A DNA stretch of 45,159 bases from Armatimonadota bacterium. GTDB lineage: Bacteria > Armatimonadota > UBA5829 > DTJY01. Position 1 is the first letter of the stretch. Each line of letters starts with the position of its first letter. The DNA is taken from assembly GCA_017993055.1 (NCBI GenBank), contig JAGONM010000031.1, forward strand, positions 1 to 45,159, in the 5' to 3' direction. Below are positions 20,890 through 30,125 of the stretch, piece after piece. Made by a program: the position numbers and the translations under genes. The notes under the pieces were generated by a model. The model saw nothing but the letters and a program-made list of their open reading frames with translations. It did not search any database and had not been told where the DNA came from.

Positions 20890-22422
20890 ATGGCGTATCT
20901 GCTCGGCATAGACATCGGCACCAGCGGCACGAAGACCCTCCTCATCGAGGAATCCGGCAAGGCGGTCGCCTCCGCGACTGACACATATCCCCTGAGCACG
21001 CCGAAGCCGCTCTGGGCGGAGCAGGAGCCGGAGTACTGGTGGCAGGCGACGGTGTCCACGGTCCGAACCGTCCTGCGCGAGTCCGGCGTCTCACCTGCTG
21101 AGATCAAGGGCATCGGCCTCTCGGGTCAGATGCACGGGGCGGTCTTCCTCGACGAGCGGCGCCAGGTCATCCGTCCGAGCATCCTCTGGTGCGACCAGCG
21201 GACCGGCGCTGAGTGCGACTGGATCACACAGACCATCGGGAAGGACAAGGTCGTCGAACTGACGAGCAATCCCGTCCTGACCGGCTTCACCGCGCCGAAG
21301 ATCGTCTGGCTGAGGAACAACGAGCCGGAAGCCTATTCCAGGGTGCGCAGAGTGCTCCTGCCGAAGGACTACATCCGCTTCCGGCTGACCGGCGAGTTCG
21401 CCACCGAGGTGTCGGACGCTTCCGGGACATCGCTTTTCAACGTCACGAACCGCCGGTGGGCGGATGAGATGCTCGACGGCGCGGGGATACCTCGCGACTG
21501 GATGCCGACGGCGTATGAGTCGCCGGAGATCAGCGGCCGGATCACCGAGGAGACCGCGTCGCTCACCGGCTTGAAGGCCGGTACTCCGGTTGTAGGCGGC
21601 GGAGGGGATCAGGCCTCAGGCGCGGTCGGGAACGGCATCGTCGAGAACGGCATCGTCTCCTCGACGGTCGGCACGTCCGGGGTGGTGTTCGCGTTCGCCG
21701 ACAAGCCCGTCGTGGACCCGGGCCTGAGGGTGCACACGTTCTGCCACGCGGTCCCCGGCAAGTGGCACGTCATGGGAGTGATGCTCTCCGCCGGCGGGTC
21801 GCTCAGGTGGTACCGCGACACGTTCGCTCAGGCCGAGATCGAGCAGGCGCGCGCCGCCGGGTCGGAGGTCTACGACATCCTCTCCGCGCAGGCCGCCGAG
21901 ATCGAGCCGGGATGCGAGGGGCTTGTCTTCCTCCCGTATCTGACGGGCGAGCGGACTCCTTACCCCGATCCGAACGCGCGGGGGACGTTCTTCGGGATCA
22001 CGCTCAGGCACGACAAACGGCACTTCGTCCGCGCGGTGTACGAGGGCGTGGCATACGGCCTGCGCGACTCGTTCGAGATATTCAAGGAGATGGGCGTGCC
22101 GATCTCGCAGGTCCGCGCGTCCGGCGGGGGCGCTCGAAGCGCGGTCTGGAGGCAGATACAGGCTGACGTCACGGGCAACGAGCACGTGCTGATCAATGTG
22201 GACGAGGGCCCGGCGTTCGGTGTGGCGCTCCTCGCGGGAGTCGGCACCGGGGTCTACCCGAGCGTGGAGGCGGCCTGCCGGAACACGATCGAGGTCTCGT
22301 CGTCCACGAAGCCCGATGCGTCGGTCGGGGCGGTCTACGATCGGTACTACTCGGTCTACCGCAGGCTCTACCCGGCGCTGAAGGACCAGTTCAATGCGGT
22401 CTCGGAGATAGTGGCCCTGTAG
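20890..22422 (+). CDS. xylB: Xylulokinase (FGGY family)
   Basis: 510 residues from ATG 20890, with AAAGAGG upstream; an open frame back to 20842 is not needed. FGGY carbohydrate kinase with two actin-like domains: LLGIDIGTSGTKTLLI phosphate loop (4-19), GLSGQMHGAVFLD, ILWCDQRTGAE, GGGGDQASGAVGNG with the catalytic Asp at 240, STVGTSGVVF, and RASGGGARSAVWRQIQADV. The SGQMHG and WCDQR signatures are those of xylulokinase, which makes D-xylulose 5-phosphate for the pentose phosphate pathway. That product feeds transketolase, whose N-subunit is also in this window. It heads a likely operon with the ROK kinase and alanine dehydrogenase. Confidence 0.92.
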   Translation: MAYLLGIDIGTSGTKTLLIEESGKAVASATDTYPLSTPKPLWAEQEPEYWWQATVSTVRTVLRESGVSPAEIKGIGLSGQMHGAVFLDERRQVIRPSILWCDQRTGAECDWITQTIGKDKVVELTSNPVLTGFTAPKIVWLRNNEPEAYSRVRRVLLPKDYIRFRLTGEFATEVSDASGTSLFNVTNRRWADEMLDGAGIPRDWMPTAYESPEISGRITEETASLTGLKAGTPVVGGGGDQASGAVGNGIVENGIVSSTVGTSGVVFAFADKPVVDPGLRVHTFCHAVPGKWHVMGVMLSAGGSLRWYRDTFAQAEIEQARAAGSEVYDILSAQAAEIEPGCEGLVFLPYLTGERTPYPDPNARGTFFGITLRHDKRHFVRAVYEGVAYGLRDSFEIFKEMGVPISQVRASGGGARSAVWRQIQADVTGNEHVLINVDEGPAFGVALLAGVGTGVYPSVEAACRNTIEVSSSTKPDASVGAVYDRYYSVYRRLYPALKDQFNAVSEIVAL

Positions 22423-22488
22423 GGGAGAAGCATCGGCCCGTCGAATCACTCCGCGGTGGCGGGTCTGATGCCGATGCTTCGCCCTGAT

Positions 22489-22536
22489 CGAGTACGAGTA
22501 CGAGTAGGAGTACGAGTACGATTGGGAGTGGGAGTG
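22489..22536 (+). repeat. Hexanucleotide tandem repeat before the ROK gene
   Basis: Eight 6-bp units: CGAGTA three times, GGAGTA, CGAGTA, CGATTG, GGAGTG twice. The last units form the purine-rich sequence in front of ATG 22540, so unit number could change the spacing or strength of the ribosome binding region. Confidence 0.7.
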
Positions 22537-22539
22537 GGG

Positions 22540-23502
22540 ATGGCGGTTCTCGGGATAGATATCGGCGGGACCAAGACCATCGCCGCGCTTGCGGATGACG
22601 CCGCGCGCATCCTCGCCCGGCGGAGGATCGCGACTCATCGGGAGGACGGCCCGCGCGCCGTCCTGTCCTCCATCGAATCCGCCCTCCGCGACCTGATGCG
22701 CGAGACCGGGACGCCGTCCGTGAGCGCGATCGGCGTCGGGTGCGGGGGGCCGCTCGACCGGAAGCGGGGCGTCATCCTGACGGCCCCGAACCTGCCGGGC
22801 TGGGACGACTTCCCGCTAGGCGGGTACTTCGAGGACGCTTTTCAGGCGCCGGTCATGCTGGACAACGACGTCACGCTGGCGGCGCTGGGTGAGGCTCGCG
22901 AAGGGGCAGGGGTCGGGGTGGACCATTTCGCCTATTTCAACGTGGGGACGGGCATCGGCGGCGGGATCGTCATCGAGGGCGAGGTCTACCGAGGCTGCGG
23001 GAACGCCGGCGAGTTCGGCCACCAGGTCATACTCCCGGACGGCCCCTCGTGTCTCTGCGGGAGGCGCGGGTGCCTCGAGTCGCTCGCGTCGGGCACGTCC
23101 ATCGCCCGCCGGGCGCGCGAGCGCCTCGAAGGAGGGGTCCGGAGCTTGATCGCGGACCTCGCCGGGAGCGTCGGAGCGGTCACCGCCGAGCACGTGTGGC
23201 AGGCGGCGCGTGAGGGGGACTCGCTTGCCCTGAAGATATTGGCCGAGACCGGCGAGTACCTCGGCCTGGGCGCGGCGAACGTGGTGAACATACTCAACCC
23301 GCGCAGGATCATCCTCGGCGGGGGAGTCGTCACCGGGTCGGGCGATCTCCTGCTCGACCAGGTCAGGAAGACGGTGCGCGAACGGGCGATGAGTCAACTC
23401 GCGGACGATGTGGAGGTCGTCCCGGCCGCGCTGGGGGATCAGGCCGGGGTGACGGGGGCCGTCCGTCTTGCGGCAGAAGGTTCAGAGAGGTTCTCACGAT
23501 GA
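22540..23502 (+). CDS. ROK family sugar kinase
   Basis: 320 residues from ATG 22540; the frame is open to 22456 but that part is coded by tandem repeats. N-terminal GIDIGGTKT phosphate loop (5-13), LDND with likely catalytic D110, NVGTGIGGGIV (134-144), and a complete ROK zinc signature: GH (160-161), then G168, C171-L-C173-G and GC178-L-E180. ROK kinases phosphorylate glucose, N-acetylglucosamine, N-acetylmannosamine or fructose; the substrate cannot be read from the sequence. With the nearby NamZ-like genes an amino sugar is attractive. The end overlaps alanine dehydrogenase by four bases (ATGA), indicating translational coupling. Confidence 0.88.
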   Translation: MAVLGIDIGGTKTIAALADDAARILARRRIATHREDGPRAVLSSIESALRDLMRETGTPSVSAIGVGCGGPLDRKRGVILTAPNLPGWDDFPLGGYFEDAFQAPVMLDNDVTLAALGEAREGAGVGVDHFAYFNVGTGIGGGIVIEGEVYRGCGNAGEFGHQVILPDGPSCLCGRRGCLESLASGTSIARRARERLEGGVRSLIADLAGSVGAVTAEHVWQAAREGDSLALKILAETGEYLGLGAANVVNILNPRRIILGGGVVTGSGDLLLDQVRKTVRERAMSQLADDVEVVPAALGDQAGVTGAVRLAAEGSERFSR

Positions 23503-24614
23503 TAGTCGGGACGCCGAGAGAGATAAAGGACAACGAGTACCGGGTAGGGCTGGTCCCGGCGGGAGTCGAACTGCTCGCGAAGGCGGGGCACACCGTTCTG
23601 ATCGAGAGGTCGGCGGGAGTCGGCACGGGAATCTCCGACGAGGAATACCGACACGCCGGCGCGGAGATCGTCGGGGGCGCGGAAGAGGTCTACTCGCGCT
23701 CAGATATGATCGTCAAGGTGAAGGAGCCGCTTCCCCCGGAGTACCCGCTCATCAGGCGCGGGCAGATGGTGTTCACCTTCTTCCACTTCGCCGCGAGCGA
23801 GCAACTGACCCGAGCGATGATCGAGGCCGGGGGCATCTGCGTCGCCTACGAGACGATCCAACTGGCCGACGGGTCTCTGCCGCTTCTGACCCCGATGAGC
23901 GAGGTCGCGGGGCGGATGGCCGTTCAGGAGGGCGCGGAGTACCTGGAGCGGCCGATGCGGGGCAGGGGAATCCTGCTGGCGGGAGTCCCGGGCGTTTCCC
24001 CGGCGAACGTGCTGATACTCGGAGGGGGAGTCGTCGGGGCGAACGCCGCCAAGATCGCCGCCGGGATGGGCGCGAACGTCACCATCATGGACGTGAACCT
24101 GGAACGCCTGCGGTATCTGGACGACGTGATGCCGAAGAACGTGACGACGCTGTTCTCCGACAGCTACTCGATCTGCGACAGGATCCGTGAGGCCGACCTG
24201 CTGATCGGGGCCGTCCTTCTGAAAGGCGCTCGCGCGCCCGTGCTGGTTACCCAGGAGATGCTGAAGCTGATGAAGCCGGGCGCGGTCATCGTTGACGTTG
24301 CGGTGGATCAGGGCGGCTGCATCGAGACGATCCGCCCGACGACTCACAGCGAGCCGACGTACATCGTGGAGGGCGTGGTGCACTACGCGGTTGCGAACAT
24401 GCCGGGGGCGGTGCCGGTGACCTCCACCTACGCGCTGACGAACGAGACCCTGCCGTACGTCCTCCGGCTGGCGAACGAAGGCTTCCCGGGGGCTTTCAGA
24501 GCCGATCCCGCCCTTCGGGAAGGCCTGAATGTGGTCGGCGGCAAGGTCATCCTCAGGGAGCTAACGGACCAGTTCGGGCTTCCGGCGACCTGCGCGGAGG
24601 AGGTCCTGGCGTAA
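23499..24614 (+). CDS. ald: Alanine dehydrogenase
   Basis: 371 residues, the normal length. It catalyses NAD-dependent oxidative deamination of L-alanine to pyruvate and ammonia. Substrate and catalytic residues known from the Mycobacterium enzyme are in place at the same positions: R15 (EYRVG), K75 (KVKEPL), H96 (FFHFA) and D270 (VAVDQGG). The NAD-binding loop LGGGVVG is at 174-180. The gene starts within the ROK stop codon. A position after a sugar kinase and near NamZ-like enzymes is consistent with using alanine from peptidoglycan stems, but this is inference. It converges with the nuclease gene, leaving four bases between. Confidence 0.95.
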   Translation: MIVGTPREIKDNEYRVGLVPAGVELLAKAGHTVLIERSAGVGTGISDEEYRHAGAEIVGGAEEVYSRSDMIVKVKEPLPPEYPLIRRGQMVFTFFHFAASEQLTRAMIEAGGICVAYETIQLADGSLPLLTPMSEVAGRMAVQEGAEYLERPMRGRGILLAGVPGVSPANVLILGGGVVGANAAKIAAGMGANVTIMDVNLERLRYLDDVMPKNVTTLFSDSYSICDRIREADLLIGAVLLKGARAPVLVTQEMLKLMKPGAVIVDVAVDQGGCIETIRPTTHSEPTYIVEGVVHYAVANMPGAVPVTSTYALTNETLPYVLRLANEGFPGAFRADPALREGLNVVGGKVILRELTDQFGLPATCAEEVLA

Positions 24615-24618
24615 GGGC

Positions 24619-25590
24619 CTACAGCTCCCAGTCGTCCGGGATCGGGACGTCTTCGTCGTCGAGCCGGCCCTCGGCGATTTTCGACTGCGGGCAGATCCCC
24701 TTGAAGTTGCACCTCGGGCAGCGCGCGAGGTTGCCGGTCATCGGGAAGTCGTCCATCGCGGCGATGTCGCGCGAGGGGTTGCGGAGATGGCTCACCATGC
24801 CCTTGAAGCTCTGCTTGAGGTGCTCGCGCACCTCGTCCATCTCCGGGACGCCGATCAGATGCTCCCGGGGGTCCAGTTCCGGATGAAGATGCACCGCGCA
24901 GACCTTCGTGTTCTCGATCGGCACGCCCCACTTGTCGGAAGCATACATCGCGTAGACGGTCAGCTGGAGGAGTTCCTGGGCCGTCGGCTTGCCGGTCTTC
25001 CAGTCGTAGACGGTAAGCTGAGCCCCGTCGCGGAGCGCGAAATCGAACTTCACGTAGACGAGCAGGCCGTCCATCCGGAACGAGGCGTACTTCTCGATGG
25101 GAAGCCAACGGTCGGCCGGGGCGCCGGCGATCTCGCGCAGGATGTCCGACTCCATGAAGCTGCGGACGCTGACGTAAGTCTTGTCCTTCACCCGCTCGAC
25201 GGCCTTGTCACCGACGGCCATGCCGTAGTAGTGCTCGAAGAGGTTGGCGTGGCCGCCTTTCGGCTCGGTCTTCCAGAGCTTGCCGGCCGAACCGCGCCAG
25301 CCTCTGCTCAGCCTCCGTTTCGCTTCGGCGCGGGCTTCCTCGGCGGAGGGCGTCCCTCCGCCCCTGATCGCCTCGAGAGTCCACTGAATGGTCGAGTGGA
25401 CCACTTCGCCGGCCCACATGTCGAGCGACTGGATGCCCTTCATTTCCAATGCGAGTCGGGCCTCATCGGGCGCATCGAATACGTTGCCCGCGCGAGAGAG
25501 GTAGTAGTGGTAGTAGTAGCGCCGGGGACACTCCTCGAACGTCCGCGCCTTCGTGAGCGACCAACTCAGTTCTTTGTTGCCGGCTGTCAT
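24619..25590 (-). CDS. RecB/Cas4-type PD-(D/E)xK nuclease with an Fe-S-like cysteine set
   Basis: 323 residues. The N-terminal SWSLTKARTFEECPRRYYYHY is the opening of RecB/AddB-type nuclease domains. Active-site elements follow in order: G61-xxx-H65, D183 (VKFDF), D196-W-K198 (YDWKTGKP) and the QLTVYAMY helix. Cysteines C21, C291, C294 and C300 (CPRCNFKGIC) are spaced as in AddB and Cas4 iron-sulfur clusters. It would cut DNA, probably as an exonuclease, and stands alone without a helicase or cas genes nearby. The annotated start is the ATG at 25590. Confidence 0.88.
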   Translation of the reverse strand: MTAGNKELSWSLTKARTFEECPRRYYYHYYLSRAGNVFDAPDEARLALEMKGIQSLDMWAGEVVHSTIQWTLEAIRGGGTPSAEEARAEAKRRLSRGWRGSAGKLWKTEPKGGHANLFEHYYGMAVGDKAVERVKDKTYVSVRSFMESDILREIAGAPADRWLPIEKYASFRMDGLLVYVKFDFALRDGAQLTVYDWKTGKPTAQELLQLTVYAMYASDKWGVPIENTKVCAVHLHPELDPREHLIGVPEMDEVREHLKQSFKGMVSHLRNPSRDIAAMDDFPMTGNLARCPRCNFKGICPQSKIAEGRLDDEDVPIPDDWEL

Positions 25591-25743
25591 GGGCGGGGCC
25601 TCCCCGTTCAGTTCCCGTCAGCGGGCGCGATGTCCTGCCTGACGCTCGGAAGGTGGAACCGGGGCCGGCGGGGAATAGTCATAAGAACTGAGAGCGGCTG
25701 CTCGGCGGGGTGACGGCGGAAGCCGCCTCCGCCGATTTTCGGG

Positions 25744-25749
25744 TATAAT
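25744..25749 (+). promoter_or_regulatory. -10 box of the moxR operon (near-leaderless)
   Basis: GGGTATAATG, with no clear -35. Transcription would start around 25756, a few bases before the chosen ATG at 25760. Confidence 0.5.
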
Positions 25750-25759
25750 GGTGCAGGCT

Positions 25760-26713
25760 ATGACAAGTGTTCTCAACAAGGAAATCGAACAGAAGGCGAA
25801 TCTGGTCCTGGACGAGATCGAGAATGTCATCATCGGCAAGCGCGACATGGTGCGGCTGGTGCTGGCGAGTGTCCTCTGCAACGGGCACATACTGATCGAG
25901 GACGTTCCGGGCGTCGGGAAGACCACCCTCGCCAAGGCGCTGGCGCGGGCGCTGGGATGCTCGTTCAAGCGCATCCAGTTCACCCCGGACCTACTTCCGG
26001 CGGACATCACCGGCACGTCCATCTTCAACCAGAAGACCTCCGAGTTCGAGTTCCGCCCGGGGCCGGTCTTCGCGCAGTTCGTCCTAGCGGATGAGATCAA
26101 CCGCGCGACCCCCAAGACGCAGTCGAGCCTGCTCGAGTGCATGGAGGAGAGGCAGGTCACGGTGGACGGGACGACGCACCCGCTCCCGTCGCCTTTCTTC
26201 GTCATCGCCACCGAGAACAACATCGAGTACCAGGGCACGTATCCGCTCCCGGAAGGACAACTCGACCGGTTCATGGTCCGGCTCTCCGTCGGCTACCCGG
26301 ACACGGCCCAGGAGTCGCTCATCCTCGACAAGCACGTGCCGGGGCAGCCCCTCTCGAACATGCGCCAAGTCCTGTCCGCGGAAGAGGTGCTGACACTGCA
26401 GAGCGCCGTCAAAGACGTCTTCCTGGAGACCTCCCTGCGCGACTACATCGTGGCGGTGGTCGCGGCCACGCGCAATCATCCCAGCATCGCCCTCGGAGCC
26501 AGCCCGAGAGGCTCGATCAATCTTTCTCAGTTGTCGCGCTCGCTGGCCTTGATATCCGGCCGGGAATACGTCCTGCCGGACGATGTGAAGACGCTCTCCG
26601 GCCCCGTGCTCGCGCACCGCATCATCCTGAAGCCCGAGGCCAGAATGCGCAAGATCGTCCCGGAAGACGTGGTGGCGGAGATTCTCTCGACGGTGCCCGT
26701 CCCCGTCGCGTAG
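25760..26713 (+). CDS. MoxR family AAA+ ATPase
   Basis: 317 residues from ATG 25760. The earlier ATG at 25748 overlaps the -10 box and is unlikely. Walker A is VPGVGKTT (49-56), Walker B is FVLADEINRA (D111, E112), then ATENNIEYQGTYPLPEGQLDRF. MoxR proteins act as chaperone-like ATPases for maturation of partner complexes, and are classically found with DUF58 and transglutaminase genes exactly as here. No Shine-Dalgarno sequence is visible, in keeping with a nearly leaderless transcript. Confidence 0.93.
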   Translation: MTSVLNKEIEQKANLVLDEIENVIIGKRDMVRLVLASVLCNGHILIEDVPGVGKTTLAKALARALGCSFKRIQFTPDLLPADITGTSIFNQKTSEFEFRPGPVFAQFVLADEINRATPKTQSSLLECMEERQVTVDGTTHPLPSPFFVIATENNIEYQGTYPLPEGQLDRFMVRLSVGYPDTAQESLILDKHVPGQPLSNMRQVLSAEEVLTLQSAVKDVFLETSLRDYIVAVVAATRNHPSIALGASPRGSINLSQLSRSLALISGREYVLPDDVKTLSGPVLAHRIILKPEARMRKIVPEDVVAEILSTVPVPVA

Positions 26714-26767
26714 CGCCGCCGGGGCGGTGACTGCCGTCCGCCGCCGATGCCCGGCGTTCGACCTGCC

Positions 26768-28021
26768 ATGACGCACACGAAGCTGCTCACAATCCTGATG
26801 GCGTCGCTGTTCCTGCTGGCGGTGTCCCTCGCGCTGAGGATGCGCCAGTTGTACGTGATGTCGGCCGCGCTCGCCGCGATCCCGTTCATCTCCTATCTGC
26901 TCGGGCGGTACGCGCTCCGAAGCCTGAGCTGTTCTAGACAGGCGCCGGAATATGCGTCCGAGGGCGAACTGCTGCGCCTGTCGCTCCGAATCCGCGGGCA
27001 TTCGCGGCTGCTGGGCCCGATACGCGTCGAGGACACCCTCTCGGAGTGGCTGGCTCCCGCCGAGGGCGGCGCGCCCGGCTCTTCGGGTGACACGCTCGAA
27101 GTAGGAGTCGTCGGAGCGGCGGCGGCCGTCCGGGCGAGCGCCGACGGCGTCGCGTTCTCGTACGGCGTCGTGCCGACCAAACGCGGAGAGCACCTGATAG
27201 GCCCTGTTCGGGTGCGGGCCACTGACCCGCTCGGCCTTTTCGACTTCGGCGCCGGGTACCCGCTCCAGTCGCGGATCCTGGCGTTCCCGACTCCGGTGCG
27301 CCTCGACGAGATTCGGTCCGCGGCCGGCGGGGAGTACGGCGACTACCAGTTCGAAGGCTCAGGGGCGAGCGGCAGCGGCATTGACTTCCACGGAGTGCGG
27401 GAGTACCAGCCGGGTGATGAACTCCGGCGGGTCTACTGGAAGTCCACCGCCAGGCACGGTCGGCTGAACGTGATCGAGTTCGAGCACAGCCTCGCGCAGG
27501 ATACGGTGATCGCCGTCGAGCTGAAGAAGGGCACAGAGCTGGGGCGCGGGCGGTATTCCTCCCTGGAGCACGGGGTCCGGCTGGCGGCCGGCATCGCCCA
27601 GGACGCCGTGACAGGCGGAAGCGCCGTCCGGCTGATCGGCGCGGGCATCGAAGGCCCCGCCGCCGCGGCCGGGAAGGGCCAGGACCAGTACTACGCCGTA
27701 CTGCAGGCGCTCGCGCTGGTCGAGGCAGACCGGGAAGAGGCCCTCTCGGACGTTCTCATGCGGCACGCGGACGTCATATCGCAGAACTCGGTGATTCTGT
27801 GCGTCACTCCGGAGATAGACGACCGCCTTGCGGAGTGCGCCGGCGGCTTCAGGGCGCGGCACGTGCGAATGACGGTGTTGTTGGTCTACATGATGCCGGA
27901 CCGGCCGCGCGGACTGGACGGCCGGGTGGCGGAGCTGGCCGCGGCGGGGGCATCGGTGATTGTGGTGGCCTGTTCGCCGGAGAGTCCCGACGCGAAGGTA
28001 ACTTACAGATATGCAGCATAG
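26768..28021 (+). CDS. DUF58 domain membrane protein
   Basis: About 417 residues from ATG 26768; ATG 26747 is an in-frame alternative and neither has a clear ribosome binding site. Two N-terminal transmembrane helices (KLLTILMASLFLLAVSLAL and YVMSAALAAIPFISYLL) are followed by a beta-rich part. The DUF58 signature is SGIDFHGVREYQPGDELRR and VYWKSTARHGRLNVIEFEH, and the C-terminal half has a von Willebrand A-like fold. It is the usual partner of MoxR. The end overlaps the transglutaminase gene by 11 bases. Confidence 0.88.
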   Translation: MTHTKLLTILMASLFLLAVSLALRMRQLYVMSAALAAIPFISYLLGRYALRSLSCSRQAPEYASEGELLRLSLRIRGHSRLLGPIRVEDTLSEWLAPAEGGAPGSSGDTLEVGVVGAAAAVRASADGVAFSYGVVPTKRGEHLIGPVRVRATDPLGLFDFGAGYPLQSRILAFPTPVRLDEIRSAAGGEYGDYQFEGSGASGSGIDFHGVREYQPGDELRRVYWKSTARHGRLNVIEFEHSLAQDTVIAVELKKGTELGRGRYSSLEHGVRLAAGIAQDAVTGGSAVRLIGAGIEGPAAAAGKGQDQYYAVLQALALVEADREEALSDVLMRHADVISQNSVILCVTPEIDDRLAECAGGFRARHVRMTVLLVYMMPDRPRGLDGRVAELAAAGASVIVVACSPESPDAKVTYRYAA

Positions 28022-30125
28022 CGAACTGCCGGAATCCACAACATACGCGAGGGTCTCGCTCTATGCGGCCGGCCTGGGCGCGGCATCCACGGGGGTGCTG
28101 GTCATGGGGCGCGCGGTCGGCGACGCGGCGTTCACTCTTCTCGCGATGGTCAGCCTTCTATTGGGCTTTGCGGCAAGCCTTGCGGTTCGGCTCGGCAGGC
28201 TGCGCCGCGCGTTCGCCGAGGCCGCTCTTCTCCTGCTGCTGACGGCCGGCACGGTTCTCATCTTCGCCGACCCCTCATTCAGGTACATCGTCCTGCCGAT
28301 CCAGACCCTCACGTCGCCGGACCTCGTGCTCGCGGCGATGCTGGTATGGCTGATGATCGTGTACAGCTTCAACCTGCGGTCCGACAGGGCGGTGCTGTTC
28401 ATATGCGTTCCGCCTCTCAGCCTGATCGGCCTGATGTCCACGTTCGATCCGAGCGGCCAGCCGCTCGTGTACTTCATCATGTACCTGTGTTTCGGGTGCT
28501 TCATTCTCGTCCAGCAGAACGCCCTGAGCCACGCCGCCCCGGACGAACAGCGGCGCGTGAAGGGCAACCTGAAACTGGCGGTCGGCATCACCGTACAGGC
28601 GCTGATCGTCGGCGCGGTGCTGGGATGGGCGCTTCAGACGACGCTGGAGCGGGCCGCCGGCCCGTCGCTCATCGCCCGGAACGCGCGCACCACCCAGGAG
28701 CCCTTCGCGGACAGCGATTTCATGGAGGTGGCGACCGGCCCCTCGGTCCTGGGCGAGCGAGAGGTCATGATGGTGATGTGCAGGGAGGGCCTGCTTTGGC
28801 GGTCGCAGGTCTACGACCGGTACACCGGCCGCGGATGGATGAGCACTCTCCGGCCCGGCGACCAGCCCGAGCTGTCCTACTCGCCCGGAGGCGGGCGCAC
28901 CGGGACGGGGTCGCCTCGCTTCCCGTCTTACCCTTCGTCCTTCACAGTGCCGTTGGACCCGGAATCGCGGGCGCGGGCGAAGGTTCGGCGCGTCGATCAG
29001 ATGTTCCGCATAACCGGCGGCCGGATCTCCAGCGTCTACGCGGCGGCGGAGCCGGAAGTGGTGGCGTTTCGCGGGCCGCAGATGCTCCTGAGTTCGAACG
29101 GGCGGGTGAGCCTTCGACTCCCGTACGGCGTGGGGGGCGTCTACGCCGTAAGCTCGCTGGTGAGTTCCGCGACTCCACGCGACCTGAGGCAGGCCTCGAC
29201 GCTCTACCCCGCGGATATCGAGGAGATGTACCTGCAGGTCCCCGACTCCTGCATGCAGCTGCAGGCCGCCGTGGACGAGTTGGTCAAGGCGCTTCCGACG
29301 TCCTATGACAAGGTCATGGCGGTGCAGAACTACCTGGAGTCGAACTACACGTATGACCTCACCGCGCCGGCCGCGCCGTTCGACGAGGACGCCGTCGTGC
29401 ACTTCCTGCTCAAGTCGCGCCGGGGCTACTGCGACATCTTCGCAAGTTCGATGGCGGTGATGTGCCGCATGGCCGGGGTGCCCTGCCGTGTCGCCGTAGG
29501 ATATGCGCAGGGCAAGAGGGAAGACGACAGGCCCATCTACCACGTACTGCAGAAGGACAAGCACGCCTGGGTGGAGGCATTCTTCCCCGGCCACGGGTGG
29601 GTCTCGTTCGACCCCGCGCCGCAGGAGCGCGGCCTGAGCATCGCCGACCGCGTGAGAGGCGCGTGGAAGCAGATCGTCGCCGGAATCGGGTCCAGGGGCA
29701 ACTCTTTCTGGTTGTTTGCAGCGCTGTTTGCCCTGGTCGGATACCTCATGAAAGTCGAGCTGCTAGACAGGCTTCTGCGCCGGAGAGGCGCGAGGGCATC
29801 GGCGTCAGCCGTCGGCCGCGCCGGGGAGAACTTCCGGCGAATGTGCGACGCGTTCGCGCGGCTCGGGCATCCCAGGCACCCTTCGACGACTCCGATCGAG
29901 TACCTGCGCGGAATCGAGGCGGTCCTGCGGCCGAACTGCTCCGATCTCCTTCCCGCGGCGGAGGCGGTCACGTCTGATTTCGTCGAGGCCCGGTACGCCG
30001 GCCGGACTCTGACCCGGCAGCGGGTAGCCGACACCTCCGCGCTGCTCCGCGACCTGCTTCGCGGCGCTCGCCAGGCTTCCAGGCGCAAGATGCTCAACGA
30101 TCGAGGAGAGACGATTGCCTGCTAA
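28011..30125 (+). CDS. TgpA-like membrane transglutaminase
   Basis: 704 residues. About six hydrophobic helices occupy the first 210 residues, then an extracytoplasmic transglutaminase-like domain, one more helix near 565-582 (WLFAALFALVGYLM) and a cytoplasmic C-terminal domain. The catalytic triad is visible: C474 (RRGYCDIF), H518 (DKHAWVEAF) and D534 (VSFDPAP). This is the DUF3488/TgpA architecture. Such proteins sit with MoxR and DUF58, and the Pseudomonas homologue is essential. The actual substrate is unknown. Its stop overlaps the holA start by 11 bases, so the operon continues into replication functions. Confidence 0.9.
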   Translation: MQHSELPESTTYARVSLYAAGLGAASTGVLVMGRAVGDAAFTLLAMVSLLLGFAASLAVRLGRLRRAFAEAALLLLLTAGTVLIFADPSFRYIVLPIQTLTSPDLVLAAMLVWLMIVYSFNLRSDRAVLFICVPPLSLIGLMSTFDPSGQPLVYFIMYLCFGCFILVQQNALSHAAPDEQRRVKGNLKLAVGITVQALIVGAVLGWALQTTLERAAGPSLIARNARTTQEPFADSDFMEVATGPSVLGEREVMMVMCREGLLWRSQVYDRYTGRGWMSTLRPGDQPELSYSPGGGRTGTGSPRFPSYPSSFTVPLDPESRARAKVRRVDQMFRITGGRISSVYAAAEPEVVAFRGPQMLLSSNGRVSLRLPYGVGGVYAVSSLVSSATPRDLRQASTLYPADIEEMYLQVPDSCMQLQAAVDELVKALPTSYDKVMAVQNYLESNYTYDLTAPAAPFDEDAVVHFLLKSRRGYCDIFASSMAVMCRMAGVPCRVAVGYAQGKREDDRPIYHVLQKDKHAWVEAFFPGHGWVSFDPAPQERGLSIADRVRGAWKQIVAGIGSRGNSFWLFAALFALVGYLMKVELLDRLLRRRGARASASAVGRAGENFRRMCDAFARLGHPRHPSTTPIEYLRGIEAVLRPNCSDLLPAAEAVTSDFVEARYAGRTLTRQRVADTSALLRDLLRGARQASRRKMLNDRGETIAC

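Noticed and set aside
22489-22536. CRISPR-like or longer repeat array
   Set aside because: The unit is only 6 bp with no spacers; no CRISPR array or cas gene is seen anywhere, although the nuclease at 24619 has Cas4-like motifs.
25748-25759. Earlier ATG start of moxR
   Set aside because: It overlaps the -10 box, so it would lie before the transcription start.
28275-29594. 439-codon minus-strand frame opposite the transglutaminase gene
   Set aside because: His/Arg-rich shadow; the plus strand has helices and a catalytic triad.
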